From Sympetrum striolatum (taxonomy: Eukaryota; Arthropoda; Insecta; Odonata; Libellulidae): a DNA stretch of 64,000 bases. Made by a program: the position numbers and the translations under genes. The DNA lies in NCBI GenBank assembly GCA_947579665.1, contig OX388343.1, forward strand, positions 100,507,657 through 100,571,656, read 5' to 3'. Position 1 is the stretch's first letter. Each line of letters begins with the position of its first letter. Under the pieces are notes generated by a model that did not search any database, had not been told where the DNA came from, and was given only the letters and a program-made list of their open reading frames with translations. Positions 21,358-33,935 of the stretch are shown here, piece by piece.

Positions 21358-24216
21358 AGATTATAATAATAATAATAATTATAATATTACTTAATTTAAA
21401 CCGACAAATGTCCTATTACAAATGTTGAAAATGACAAAGGTAACATTAGAAAAGTTTGAAAATAAACATATGAGCTTGATTAAAGAAGATTGACACAAAT
21501 GAAACTTATAGTTAAATTGGAGATAACACATTACATGTTACAACAATAGAAAAATACACCTTAATAATTTTGCACCATTAAACATATTTCAAAGCAAAAT
21601 ATCTGAATACATTGTATGAAAAGTAAAAAATATCAGCAGATTTACAGTGACTATTAAAATTTCTCATTGTTCTAAAAAATGGGCAGAAAATACAAATTTT
21701 TAGTACATACATATGGGATATGAAATAAATTATGTGATCTTGAATGAACAATTGGAACCCTAAAATTTATAAGAGGTAAATGATAAGAAGACTTGACATG
21801 ATTATTTAACAGAGAGTGTAAGAATAGAACTCCAATTTACTTCCTACCAATAGTGAGGGTGTGTATATTTAGTAATTTCAATGTCTTTTCATATTCTCCA
21901 CTTTCTCTTTCAATTTCAAACTTAAAAGCCACCAATCTCAGAAATTTATTCTGGACTCTCTCTAATTCTAAGTGGTACTTATGATGAGAAGGAGACCACA
22001 CTATTGAACTATATTCGAGAACTGGTCGAACTAGGGTGATATATAAATGCCTATAGCAAAAGATTTTGTTAAAATCCTTACAATTTCTGTATATGAAACC
22101 ATGAATTTTATAGGCTTTAGTAATTATGGTATCTATGTGCCTACTGAAAGACAAGTCGGAAACAAAGAGAACACCCAAATCCAGTTTATGGTCCATTTCA
22201 ACAAGTCTTTTTCCTGATATGGAATAGTCAGTTATTATAGGTGACTTGGATTTGCAAAAGGTGACAACATTACATTTACTAATATTTAAAAACATACCAT
22301 TTGTTTGCACCATTCGGAAATATCTGTCAAACACCTTTGCAGTGCAGAAACATCTGCAATCGAATCAATAGTACGAAATATTTTAATGACGTCAGCATAC
22401 ATAAGATAATTAATTGGTTTAATTATGTTTCAAATATCTTTAATGAAAATCAAGAATATAATAGGTCCCAGATGGGATCCATTAGGGACTCCAGATATGC
22501 CTTCAAAGGGAAAAGAAGGAATACCTTTGATTTTCACCTTTAGTTTTCTATTAGGCAAGTAACTGCGTAACCAAGATAATAAATTCCCTCTAATACCATA
22601 AGCTCTAAGCTTTTCTAGAAGCATGGAATACCTTATCAAATGCTTTGTTAAAATCACAGTAAATAGTGTCTACTTGATGATGATCATTTACTGCGGTGGT
22701 GACAAAGTGCTGAAAATATCATAGGTTAGCAACAGTAGACCTTCCACTCCTTAACCCATGTTTTTCATCATCTAAAACATTCTCAAAAAGTGGGGTAGGT
22801 CTATTTTTCACTAAACTTTCGAGTACCTTTGCTAAAACAGATTGGATAGCAATGGGTCTGTAGTTGTTAAGTAATGGAGGCAAGTTGTCTGGGCCAGGGC
22901 TTTTTGATACATCCAGTTTCCTCAGTATTTTTAGAATTTCATCAACGGCAATATTCACTGTTGAAATATTAATACTATGACTAAATTTAAAATTTGGAAG
23001 AGAATTATTATCCCCATATGAGAAGACTCCAGAAAAGTATTTTGCAAATAGATTAGCGATATCTTTAGGATTATCACACTTAATGCTATTATAGGACATT
23101 GATGATGGGATGTTTTTAGTTCTTCGACGATTATTAACATGTGACCAGAAACACTTAGTATTAATTAATATGCTCTCCTGTACAGTATTTATGTAGGAAG
23201 CATAACAGGATTTAGAAAGTGCTTTACATTTCTTACGGATATCAGAAAACTTTTGGTAATTGGTGGAGTTCCCAGAGGCCTTATAAACTTTTGAGAAATT
23301 AATTGTTTTAAGGTGGGAGTAAACCATTTAGGGTAACTGCTATTACGAAATGATATGATAGGAGTGGATAATTCTATAGCTTGATACATTATTGAATAAA
23401 AACTATTCACAGCCTCATTACAATCTAAATTACATAATATCACAGGCCGATTAACTTCATTAAGGTAGCTATTAAAGCCAAAGAAATCACAGTTTTTATA
23501 GTCAAGTATTAACTCATTTTTCTTGGCCATTTCTACTTTCTTTGGAATATTTATTATTAATTCAATGGACGGATGATAAGAATGACATTTAGTTAAAGGA
23601 TCATCCACCATGGAGCATGTAACATTTGTTGAATTTGAGAAAACAAAGTCTAGGAATTTATTATATTTTTTTTTACCGTATTGACTTTAACTAGACCCTG
23701 GAATGAAAAATTATCAACAATAATTTTTACTTGAGTTGAAAGAACAGATTCAGTAGAGACTTAATCGCTCTCAGATGAAGTATTCCCATCTATAGAGGAT
23801 AAATTATAGTCTCCTAATATAAATATTTCATAAAAATCTTTAGTTAGGATATTTTCAACACCAATACAATGAATATCATATAATGCAACCGGAGAGTTAG
23901 GTGGAAAATATGCTGATCCAAATAAAAATTTCAAATCTGCAAAATAGATACTTACAAAAACTTGTTCAACATTATAATCAGGTAGAATTAGTTCATAACA
24001 AGTGAGTGAAGATTTTACACCTATTAAAACACCACCCCCTCGTCTTTTGTTCGAATGTGTGGGGTCACGATCTATTCTGAAGATGTGATAATTCGGCCAA
24101 CTGAGTTGAGAGGTAGGAATGTCCTTTGTCAGCCAGGTTTCAGTAAGCACAACAAGATCGTAAATTGACAAACTCATGGCTAAACTAAGTCAGTTAGTTT
24201 CGTTCTGCTGCCTCTA
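21358..24216 (-). mobile_element. Jockey/CR1-like non-LTR retrotransposon, copy B
   Basis: It lies antisense in the RTE-like relic; copy A keeps the empty site at 10000/10001. The 3' end is an (ATT)n tail (about 21358-21392). The coding order on the minus strand is APE endonuclease, RT, then thumb. This copy has lost its 5' end (ORF1 remnant and start of the endonuclease) in a 465 bp deletion that joins CCTCTA to TCTTTCC at 24216/24217, compared with copy D. Confidence 0.85.
21837..24177 (-). pseudogene. Endonuclease/reverse transcriptase of the Jockey/CR1-like element, copy B
   Basis: Fragments in order: endonuclease 24177-23761 with LTETWL, RRGGGVLIGVK and ILGDYNL; RT N-terminus 23327-22719 with LDVSKSPGPDNLPP, NYRPIAIQSVLAKVLE and HGLRSGRSTVANL; motif A VDTIYCDFNKAFDKVF (about 22673-22625), intact here; SGVPNGSHLGPI (22500-22460); the catalytic box YADV (22399-22388) where YADD is expected; and a thumb, 22334-21837, with LVRPVLEYSSIVWSP and LERVQNKFLR. 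About 50-60 residues usually found between GPDNLPP and NYRPI are missing. Frameshifts separate the pieces. It could not supply active RT. Confidence 0.85.
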
Positions 24217-24589
24217 TCTTTCCAGAACTTTACTCTTTTTGGACTACATTTCCTTCAGTATTTTTAAATCCTTCCATTCTTGGTTGGTATCCTCTTTTCA
24301 CCTTTTCTAAAACTTCGTAGAACTATCTCTGTTCATTCTGTTTGGTGTATTCTTCTATATTCTGTAACTGTTCTTCATTTTCTCCTTTTTTCCTGCATAT
24401 CTTATTTGCTTCCTTCCTGATTTCTTGGTACCTTTCTGTGATCATTCTGGTTTCTTTCCTTATCATCCTTTCTCTAGCTTTATTCTTGTCCTCAATTGAT
24501 TCTTTGACAGCTTCTTTGATTGCTTTCGCAATTTTCTATTCTTTTTCTAATTTTATTTTATAAGTTTTTTCATTACATTAAGATAAATC
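24217..24589 (-). pseudogene. RTE-like relic, 5' part, copy B
   Basis: Continues the relic beyond the Jockey-like insertion. The minus strand reads the lysine/arginine-rich linker (RYQEIRKEANKICRKK-like). It stops at about 24585, where the endonuclease end (CDSDH) still present in copy A has been deleted. Confidence 0.6.
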
Positions 24590-24804
24590 TAATTTTTTCT
24601 TGCGCATTAGTAAAAATATATCTACTTCAACATTAATGAAGCTCTTTTCAAATCGATGATTATTGTAGACTGAGAAACTTCACCTCTCTTAATATAACCC
24701 TTTATCCCCGTGCCCTTATGAACTTCCAAAAAATACATAAAGAAGACATCCTTATCTTCACAGTGGTTTCTAACATTTCTCTTCTGTGTCATAAGCTGGC
24801 CCAT
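24590..24804 (+). pseudogene. Penelope-like RT fragment, truncated by later insertion, copy B
   Basis: Collinear with 11100-11310: frames give FQKIHKEDILIFTVVSNISL and CHKLA, then switch abruptly at CATAAGCTGGCC to the G-rich segment. In copy A the same sequence continues into the rest of the RT and the GIY-YIG domain. Confidence 0.65.
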
Positions 24805-25402
24805 GGGCGTCGCCATTGGGGGGCAGGGGGGGTCAGCTGCCGCCCCTGGAGATTCATTCGTATTTTGGTTCGGGATGTGTTAGGCACTTTTTATTTTTAG
24901 GCACGTGTATTTAAAAAGAATTTATACCCAAAACTATGTCAAGTTTTGGCACGTGTAAACACCAGTGATGGGAAAAGTACTTCCTCGTAGGAAATTCATT
25001 TATACCTCGAGTGCATCATAAATATTTCAACAATACTTTGCAGCAGACGGTGGCGCAGCCAGGATTTGCCAATGGGGGGGTCCAAGGCTTCCGAGAAAAC
25101 TGAAAAATGCCTACCTTACAGGGGCTAGTGTATTGCCTGCCCGCTACTTACTATAATATATAACAATTCTTTCAAAAACTAATTGAAATTAAAACTAGAG
25201 GAGTTAAATGCTTATGTGGCCAACTTATTACACTTTCCAAAACAGTAGTTTACATTAGCGAACAATTGGAAACTTATCATGAGTGTTGTTTGGATTTCAG
25301 ATTAGGATACGTCCAATAACTGTTAAAACTCATTTTTTTCTATGCTGAAGTCTTATAGTGTTGTAGATCTAAACTTCTTCCTAGCGTGGGAATAAAAAAG
25401 TA
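24805..25402. mobile_element. G-rich repeat-end segment preceding the fold-back, copy B
   Basis: Contains a G-run with TCAGCTGCC (about 24815-24850) and, at 25049-25090, GGTGGCGCAGCCAGG followed by a second G-run. CAGTGGCGCAGC-type ends with G-rich neighbours recur at the centre of the fold-back (27648-27660 inverted, 27924-27936), so these look like termini of one repeat family. hAT-like ends often begin CAG, but no transposase or 8-bp duplication is seen here. No gene. Confidence 0.45.
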
Positions 25403-26867
25403 GTTACGGTTATTTGGCAAGCGATATAAAACGTAAACATTCACTCATTAGATCCCCCACATTTGCGTTCCCATTCTCATTTCAATATCTTTCGTAATTT
25501 GATTACATCATCAACAGATTTTGGAATTTAATTGAATTGTCACCTGCCAAGAAAACACCATCAATGTATAAAAATATGAAGTATATATACATTTTATTGC
25601 ACAAGGTTTACATAAGAAACAAAAAATCATTTATCTCAGATGAAATTTTCTGGTATGCTTACAATTAAGCCTGAATTCGTTAAGTATTCAGCTGAATGTG
25701 TCAAATACCGAATATCAAAAATTCGGCTGCATTAAAAAAATACAGTAGACTCTTAATTATAGTTGATATTATAATTGAATTTGCAGAATTAAAGTCACAT
25801 ACCAAGATGAAAAAATTAAGACGTCAAATTACAATTATTTAGACTAGTAGTAGGCGGTTTAACCAGCAGAGAGCTGATGCAAACCCAGTTTTACTCACTG
25901 AGTGTTCAAAGTTCCATGAATGGAAATTTGGAATGGGCATTGCATGACCACATGGTTGACAGGATAAGTTAAGAGATTCGTGGGATTCTATCACCAGAGA
26001 AAAAATTGGCTGCATCGAAAAGGAAGCTGAGGAATTTAAGACACAGTTTTAGCTGTTTATTAAATTTATTTCAAGTCATCAAGTCACAGTTCCGATAAAT
26101 ATGTGCGTTACTTACGCGCACAATTACTTTCAGCTTCAAGATTGGCTTCAAGAATGGTATATTATTAATAATATCATCGCAAATTATTTTTTCTGGAATC
26201 TTGTATTGCTCCAATACTTCTCAAATTTCTACGGAAATTTGCCAATCGAATAATTTTCGTAAATATACATCAAATTAACAGGCGATCATAAAATAAATAT
26301 CAATATATTTTCTATCATCCCGAGTAATGAAGAGTCTACTGTGCAGACTTTGAATCGTCCAGAATGCTTAATAAAGGAACAAGTAACTTTGCAATTGTCG
26401 CTAACTCATCTTGAGATGTGCCCTCCGATGACAGCCCTAAAATAAGACAATCCTAATTTATGCATATGGTTATTTCACAAAAAACCACATAGCAATTAAC
26501 TTACGTTTTTCTGATAGCGGCCTTGAGCTATTGACGGACTGTGTAAAAAAAATTCGAATGTCCATCTGTACCTTATGAAATCCAAACTAATCCGTCCTTC
26601 GAACTGTTCTCTGTGAATTTCTCAAAAGCACTACTCACGAGCCTATCTTTGCATTCAAACCCTTGAAACAGTCACATACAAAAGATCTAACCGAGCGTTT
26701 TATCAATCTGTTTGTCTCTCAAACGTAGTCTTAATCTCTGTTTTCAGGGTGTAAGTTTCCAATTACTTCTCGAATGTTCCCTTGTAGTTTTTCTAGGAGT
26801 AAACAAATCATCACTTTCGAATTTTTCTCATCGGAATCTTATCTTGTGGCGTGAGTCATCTAACTAA

Positions 26868-27329
26868 GGGGGCGTCCATTAATTACGTGAGGCGTTTGGG
26901 GGGGTTAAGCCTCACTCTCACGTGGGGGAGAGGGGGGGTTCTCGCAAATATTACGTAATTTTATATCCGCAAAAAACAGTGTAGAATTATGAAATAACTG
27001 GGTTTTGTGTAAAACGTGTTTCTCTACTAACATATGTCTAAATTTTACACAGTAATATTTATCACGGTTATGCGAGCGCCACAAAGTAGCATAGTAGCCC
27101 GTCGATTGACCGTCTAGCCGAACACGCGATTCAACTAGCGCTGCGACGTACGAGTTTTTTGGATAAATCCAATACAATGAAACGTAGATTGACATATTTA
27201 CACTGAAAAAACGCATTTTGAAAAATCTCACGTGAGATTAGAGGAGGGGGTCGAGCCAAATCTCACGATATCTCACTAGGGGGGTCAAAAAATCGCAAAA
27301 ATCACCTCACGTAATTAATGGATGCCCCC
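26868..27329. mobile_element. Harbinger-like MITE in the left arm, copy B
   Basis: Terminal inverted repeats GGGGGCGTCCATTAATTACG and its inverse at 27310-27329, flanked by TAA on both sides (26865-26867, 27330-27332). The uninterrupted site is visible in the right arm near 28195 (ATCTAACAAAAGGATA, inverted). A 3-bp TAA duplication and this kind of end suit PIF/Harbinger-type non-autonomous elements. No coding capacity. Confidence 0.75.
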
Positions 27330-27655
27330 TAAAGGATAGGCTTAAGAAGTGCACGCGTTGAACATTGTGCGTGAAACACTCGTATCATAGTGCCCCATTG
27401 ATATCGATGTCGGCTCTAGGCCTATTCTTTTACCAAAAACATCACTTCAGCTGACTTCGGAGCCATATTCACGGGTACGCGAAGCTTTTGCTTAATTTAG
27501 CAAGCAAATACTTGACTTGCAGTGTATCTGTAAGACTTGAGTGATTATTGGGGTTTTGAACTCTTCAGCAAAAAAAAGTACAGAGCTATTCTCAGGACTT
27601 GAGTCTTGGGGGGGGGGTTTGAACCCCTAAAACCCCCCCCCTCGCTGCGCCACTG

Positions 27656-27924
27656 GCAGCAGAGTCAACAGCCATCCCTCCTTTCCTTCGCCCCTTCCTT
27701 CCCAAAAGAAGAAAAGTTCGGTTTCAGGGTGAACAATGTAGTTAGAACTGCCTCTCGATGCGATAAGAGCGCGAGGTTATGCCATTATGTCCTCTCTCTC
27801 AATTTTCCTTGAGTATTGTCCCACAAACGCACGCAGAAGACAAAAGATTCAGTTTTTTTTCGTTTTCCCTTCAAAATGGACATAAGAAAGTTTTGCGGTG
27901 AGTATTTTGCAAATAGGCCCAAGC
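27656..27924. other. Spacer at the centre of the fold-back, copy B
   Basis: Unique relative to the arms; C-rich at first (CCCTCCTTTCC, GCCCCTTCC). No gene recognised. Present in C at 46897-47163. Confidence 0.5.
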
Positions 27925-29623
27925 AGTGGTGCAGCAAGGGGGGGAAGTTTAGGGGTTCAACCCTCCCCCCCAAGAGTCAAGTCCTATGACTAGCTCTGTG
28001 CTTTTTTCTGCTGAAGAGTACAAAACCCCAATCATTTACTTGATAAATTCAGCGAAAGCTTTACATGCCAGTAAATATGGCTCCGATTACAGCTAAGTTG
28101 ATGTTTTCGGTAGCAGAGCAGGCCTATCGATATCAATGGGACGCTACGAGTGTTTCGCACACAATGTTCAACGAATGCACTTCTTAACCATATCCTTTTG
28201 TTAGATGACCTACACCATAAGATAAGATTCCCATGAGAAGAATTCGAAAGTGCTGATTCGTTTACTCCTCGCAAAAAGACAATGGAACATTCGAGAAGTA
28301 ATTCGAAACTTACACCCTGAAAACAGGGATTAAGATTACATTTGGGAGACAAACAGATTGATAAAACGCTCAGTTAGATCTTCTACATGTGACTGTTTTG
28401 AGGGTGTGAATGCAAAGCTAGGCTCGTGAATAGTGCATTTGAGAAATTCACAGGGAACAGTTCGAAGGAGAGTTTAGTTTGGATTTCATTCGATACAGAT
28501 GGACATCCGAAAATTTTTTCACAGTCCGCTAATAGCTCGAGGCCTCTATCGGGAAAACGTAAGCTAATGTCTATGTAGTTTTTTGTAAAATGACCATATG
28601 CATAAATCAGGATTGTATTATTTTAGGGCTGTTATCGGAGGGCACATCTCAAGATGAGTTTAGCGACAATTCCAAAGGAACTGGTTCCTTTGTTAAGCAT
28701 TCTAGACGATTAAAAGTCTGTACAGTAGACTCTTCATTGCTCGGGATGATATAAAATATACTGATCCTTATTTTATAATTACCCGTTAATTTGATGTATA
28801 GTTACGAAAATAATTCAATAACCGGGTTTCCGTAGAAATTTGTAAAATTATTAGAGCAATACTGTACAATATCAGTGAAAATTAATTTTCGATGATATTA
28901 TTAATAATATACCATTTTGGAGGCAAATCAGTCAGCTGAAAGGTATTGTGCGCGTAAGTTACGCACATATATATATCGGAACTGTGACTTGATGACTTGA
29001 AATAAATTTGAGAAACTGTTAAAACTGTGACTTTAATTCTTCAGCTTCCTTTTCGATGCAGCCACTTTTTCTCTTGTGATAGAATCCCACGAATCTCATA
29101 TCTGGTTATGCAATGCCCATTCAAAATTTCAATTCCTGGAAACTTTTGTTTCCTTTGAACACTCAGTGCTTAAGACTGGGTTTTGTATCATCTCTCTGTT
29201 GGTTAAACCACCTATTACTTAGTCTAAATAATTGTAAGCTGACGTCTTTATTTTTTCCACCTTGGTATATAACTTGATTTCTGAAAATTCAATTATAATA
29301 TCAACTATAATCAAGAGTCTACAGAATATTTTAATGCAGCCGAATTTTTACTCTCCGGTATGTGACGCATTCAATTGAAAACTTGGCTGATGCATAAATA
29401 ACGAGATCAGGCTTAATTGTAAGCCTACCAGAAAATTTCATCTGATATAAATGATTTTTTTGTTTCTTAGAACAGGAGGTAATTTTAAAAGCAACGGATC
29501 AAGTCATTCCTAAGAAAGCTGCTGATGATATAGTGTAATAACGATAGATGTTCAAATAAGGATGGGTGCACCAATGTGGTGATTTATTGAGACGTTTTAT
29601 ATCGCTTGTCAAATAACCGTAAC

Positions 29624-30450
29624 ATTTTTCTTATACGGCCTTATCTTTCCAATATAATAGTATGAGAGGCTACAACAATCGGCTCAGTCGTCAGGGGAAC
29701 ACTGCTTGTTTACTCATACAAAATCCTGCGTATTTTCCGTCTTTATCCTTCAAATTCTCGTATTCGGAATCTTTATTCGATGTTCTTTCTTCTGGTCTTA
29801 AACTCGACTTCGTACGACCATTATTTCTCATTTCATTCCGCAAAAGAAAAATTGTCTGCAATCGATCAAAAGGAACTTTACGTGCATTTCTCAAACGAGT
29901 GACCATTTGAGTCTTCCAGAGTCGAATTAAGGATACTCTGAACAAACTAAATTAACTAATATGTAACACTCCATTGGACCTTTGAAACGACTCCCATATA
30001 ATTTATTATCCCATCCTATGCTTGGAAGAGCACGAAATTAATGTTCGAACATTTCTCCCGTGTATTTTAACGGGAGATACATAAATATGTATACACATCG
30101 GTGAGTATTATATAAGATTATGACATTGAAGCATTAAACGCCTTTGAAGTAGAAATTCTGTTTACTGTATAACGATGAATACTCTAATCTCGAATACCGT
30201 TCGACGAGTATTCCACTAATTTTATTAAAATACATAAAATAATACCAAAAGGTCACTATTCAAAAATATATCTCAACTTATTGGAAAAAAACTTTATAAC
30301 TCTGACATTGACGTTACATTTTTCGTTGATTGAAATGAAATTCATCCCCTCTTTGTAAAAACAAGTTCGAATTTTTTTATTTTTCGATCGTCAACGGCTC
30401 CTTAATGTTGTTGAAATAAGCAATTTTGTATTTCAATTTCGGCTGGATAT
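29624..30450. other. Conserved non-genic block, copy B
   Basis: Same block as 12783-13600. The minus-strand frame 29945-29691 is open for 84 codons here, whereas copy A has a stop. No identifiable function. Confidence 0.4.
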
Positions 30451-31455
30451 CGTTTGAGTAGACCAATCCTAGCGCTTTTTAAAAAATACATATTCAACTT
30501 AGTTAGGGCATTTTGCTTCTTATTTATATATATTCTTCAAAGACATTTTACGTTTAAAATAAAAATACATTCATTTATATGGCTTTTAAAATTCGTAACG
30601 TTTGAGCTAATAATTTCCAAGATGAAAATTCCAGAACTATAGCAAATACACGATTATCTTTGGGAATCCATTTTGCATCTTATTTACAAATATTCTTCAA
30701 AGATATTTTACTGTTGAAACAAGAAGATATTCATCTATGTCAGTTGTAAAATTCTTATCGCTTGATCTAATAATTTCCCGGATAAAAATTCAAGAAATTA
30801 CGCTTTAATAAAAATATACGTTTATCTTCGGGCGGCCATTTTGCAGTTTATTTATAAATATTCTTCAAAGACATTTTACGGTTAAGAAATGGAAGCATGA
30901 ATCTACGTTGGTTGTGAAATTCATATAGTTTGAAGGAATTGTTTCTGATATAAAAATTCCAGTACATGCATGTATTTTATAATCATCATCCATTCATGTG
31001 TCCATATTATTATTTATGAATTTATTATTAATATATATGTCTAAGTTGTTAAAATGAACGATTCCATTTATTTTTCAACTTCGGCTGGAAAAGATAAGCA
31101 GGACAATGTAAAACCTCGAAAGCTTTTTTAATTAAATAAAAATTCACCTCTGAGCGGCCATTTTCCATCTCATTTAATAGTATTCTTGAAAGTTATTTTA
31201 CAAATAAAACAAGAATATATTCATCTATATTGGTCATAAGATTCGTATGGTTTGAACCAATAATTTCCGAGATAAAAATTACATAACTTTAGCGAATACA
31301 CGATTATCTTTCGATCTTATTTATAAATGTTCTTCAAATATATTTTACGAGTGAAACAAGAACTATATTGGTCATCTATATTGGTTGTAATATTCGTATC
31401 GATTGGATGAATCATTTTTAGATAAAAATTCTGAAGTTTTAGCATATGTATATCA
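30451..31455. repeat. Degenerate ~160 bp tandem repeats, copy B
   Basis: Collinear with 13601-14505 but with the additional ~110 bp (about 30815-30930, GGGCGGCCATTTTGC to GTGAAATTCATATAG) that copy A has lost. Confidence 0.6.
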
Positions 31456-31479
31456 GAATATTAAAGTTGTGTGTATACA

Positions 31480-31762
31480 CTTAACGTGGAATGGGTTGTC
31501 ATCATCATAGAGAAATCATAGCATCTGATAAAGGCGTTTCAAGTCCATACTCAAAAAAACCACTTTCTTATTTTTGGCCAGCTTTTTTCGATTCCAGCCC
31601 ACTGTGCGACGTCAGAGGATACAGGTAATTCTCGTAGTAGTAATGTTAAAAATGCTTCGACAGCTTAGGTCATTTCGCACATTGGCTCCCATCGGGAATC
31701 GAACCCGGGTTCGCTTTCACCAAAAGCAATCAATATGACTATCTTGGGACCCAATTCAAGTA
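31480..31762 (-). repeat. tRNA-derived SINE-like repeat, copy B
   Basis: Same element as 14530-14815. The B-box is intact at 31695-31705, but CGCGCTGT is deleted between two CAAT words in the D-arm region, so this copy has lost part of the tRNA-like head. Confidence 0.6.
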
Positions 31763-32737
31763 AATATAATTGTAGTCATTCTACGTAATATTCTATCTAA
31801 CTATTGTACGTAAAATATCTTATTTGTGAACTTTATGTCGCGTTCTCAATTATATATGAGATATGAAGTCAATTTAGGACAAGCATTTAATCTCAGCTTT
31901 CTCTCCCTTTTGCAGACGTTGCCAAATCTTTTTCTTTAATTTAAATTCGAGAAACTAAGTGGATTTCATTGTGGTAATTTCTCTTTATAGAACTTCAGGT
32001 TTCATCATAATCTGTAAATCTTTTGTGTTAGAGAACATATCCGTCATATTCCCGCCCCCTTTTGTTATAATCGGGGGCAAAAATAGCGGTTACTAACTGT
32101 GACATTTGTACATACGATGACATTTTCACCGTGGTAATTGTACAGTGGCATTTTTACCTGACTTGATAATCTATAAAAAAGTTATTTACGAAATGAAAGT
32201 TAATAATATTTGTACAAAATAAAGCACGTAAAACTTGTCACCAGATAACTATAATAAGATAAGTAATTCTGTATGAAATGCTACTGTAAATTCGAAGATA
32301 TCCGCAGCGATCGGTTGTTCCCATGATGTCTTTCCACCGCAATGACTGAGGCTCTGAAGCGACGATGTTTCGCCTAAGCTTCAGTAGGCTTCTTCAGGTC
32401 GAAGATTATAAGGGCATTCTTAATAAATAGATAATAAGTTTAATAGATAATAAGTTCATTTTGCTGTTTCATAAGAATAAATTGCCGTTTAAATAAGTAA
32501 AGTAATAGTGAAGGAAAGGGTAAATTGCACATAAGGGCATGCACGCAGGAAAAATCCCAAGGAAAAGCGGACTTGAGAAAAGTCTGACTGGGCCGGGATT
32601 TTTTTAATAAATATGATTATTTTCCTCAAAGATATTTACAACTAAATAAATGCAACTTTTAAAAACATTCGAGATACATTTTGCTTTGTAGCAGCTAAAT
32701 GAAACAATATATCAATGTCAACTCCAAAACAATTTTT
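31763..32737. other. Non-coding stretch, copy B
   Basis: Matches 14816-15771, with a tandem copy of AATAGATAATAAGTT near 32430-32455 that is shared with C and absent in A. The hammerhead-like motif is at 32368-32397. Confidence 0.5.
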
Positions 32738-33203
32738 TTATATCAATCCTCGTAACCATATTTTAACATTTTCGTTTTCTCCCTCCAGCTTATCTTTAAC
32801 TTTTATTTGAGTGTTTTCCCATTTCCCTTCCCTGTTTTTTCTAAAGAGCATTAGTAACAACAGATTTCTATCTTCTATACCCCTCTCTCCAAAGGTATTT
32901 AATTCGGCCAGAAACCTTTTTGATGTTTTGCCAGTTATTATTACGGGTGACGAATCTATGGGTGTCGGTGTCACATTAGCCACAGATTTCACAATTTTTG
33001 TAGCTTTTTTGCCTATTTTATGTAACCTGGAATTCGTGGGATGGATGTTTTTTAATCAAACAAAACATCTCCGATCTTTCTTTCATGGATATGAGCTTGG
33101 ATATTATATTTCTCATTTTTCGCAACTTTTCCTCGGCAGAGAGTTCGCTTGGAATTTCGTCACTCTCTGCAACGTCTACATAATTATTCTTCGATCTCTT
33201 CTT
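32738..33203 (-). pseudogene. Unrecognised open frame, copy B
   Basis: Counterpart of 15772-16290. The internal stop of copy A is a leucine codon here, but ~55-60 bp are deleted after DRNLLLLML (around 32845) and an extra T in a T-run near 33048-33053 shifts the frame. The acceptor-like TTTTTAATAG precedes 33203. The C-terminal 84 codons (32992-32738) remain open. Confidence 0.45.
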
Positions 33204-33361
33204 CTATTAAAAAGATTTTGTAAAACTAATTGTATGATTTTTTTTACCATTTATAGCTCTTCGATAGTTGTCTAAAGTAGACCGAATGGTGTGAAAGAAA
33301 TTCCATGGTTCCTATTTTGTACAAGATATTAAGATATATGCTATTTTTACTTTTTTTAAGT

Positions 33362-33578
33362 TTCTATTGCCTCTCATCAGTGAAGTCCTCCTAAGTTCAA
33401 ATGAACTTGTCACAAGGAGCTCCACCGAAGCAACAGTAACTTACGAACACGCAAAACCATTCCCCGAACGGAAAAATCCAACTCACTCGGGGTTAGAACC
33501 CGGAACATTGGGGCAGGAGTGATAGCTCAGATGGCGTGCTATCGACTCAGCCTCAAGGTCGGATGATATCAAAAATAT
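33362..33578 (-). repeat. SINE-like insertion, copy B
   Basis: Same insertion site and sequence as 16445-16660. The A-box region has lost one or two bases (ACTCAGCCTCAAGG against ACTCAGCCACCAAGG). Confidence 0.55.
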
Positions 33579-33935
33579 GTACTTTAACATTAAAGAAGCT
33601 CTGTTCAAATCGATGAATATTAAAGGCCGATAAACTTCTCCTGTCTGAATCCAACCCTTTACCCCTCGCCTTCATGGCCTTCCAAAAAATACAATAGGAA
33701 GAGATCCTTATCCTCCCAGTGGTTTCTAACATTTCTTCCCCGTGTCATAAGCTGGCCACTGACTATAACCATTTAATTGCAAATTTATCAGACTATGCCT
33801 AAGGATTGTGTGAAAAACTCAGTGGAATTTGCACTTAAAGAGAAAGACTTGAAATTTCCGCTAAAATTTCAGGGAAAAAATTTACCCTGTAATTTCGTAG
33901 CTAATTCTTTTCATTGTGTACTTTACAAGTACCTG
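33579..33935 (+). pseudogene. Second Penelope-like RT fragment, copy B
   Basis: Collinear with 16661-17010; plus-strand pieces include VVSNISSPCHKLA and DCVKNSVEFALKEKDLKFP. Truncated before the catalytic region. Confidence 0.65.

Larger units (their letters stand above)
25403..29623. repeat. 4.2 kb fold-back (inverted repeat) structure, copy B
   Basis: The left arm 25403-27655 and right arm 27925-29623 are inverted copies around a ~270 bp spacer. The outer tips are GTTACGGTTATTTGGCAAGC inverted as GCTTGTCAAATAACCGTAAC. Both inner tips are CAGTGG(C/T)GCAGC next to a G-run. The arms are clearly diverged from each other, so the duplication is not recent. The left arm is longer because of a 462 bp MITE (26868-27329) that the right arm lacks. 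Minus-strand frames in the arms (such as 28352-28032) match no family I know. Absent from copy A. Confidence 0.85.

Noticed and set aside
28032..28352. 106-codon minus-strand frame in the fold-back arm (and 47270-47590)
   Set aside because: It matches no known family, the opposite arm does not keep it open, and it lies in non-coding repeat DNA.
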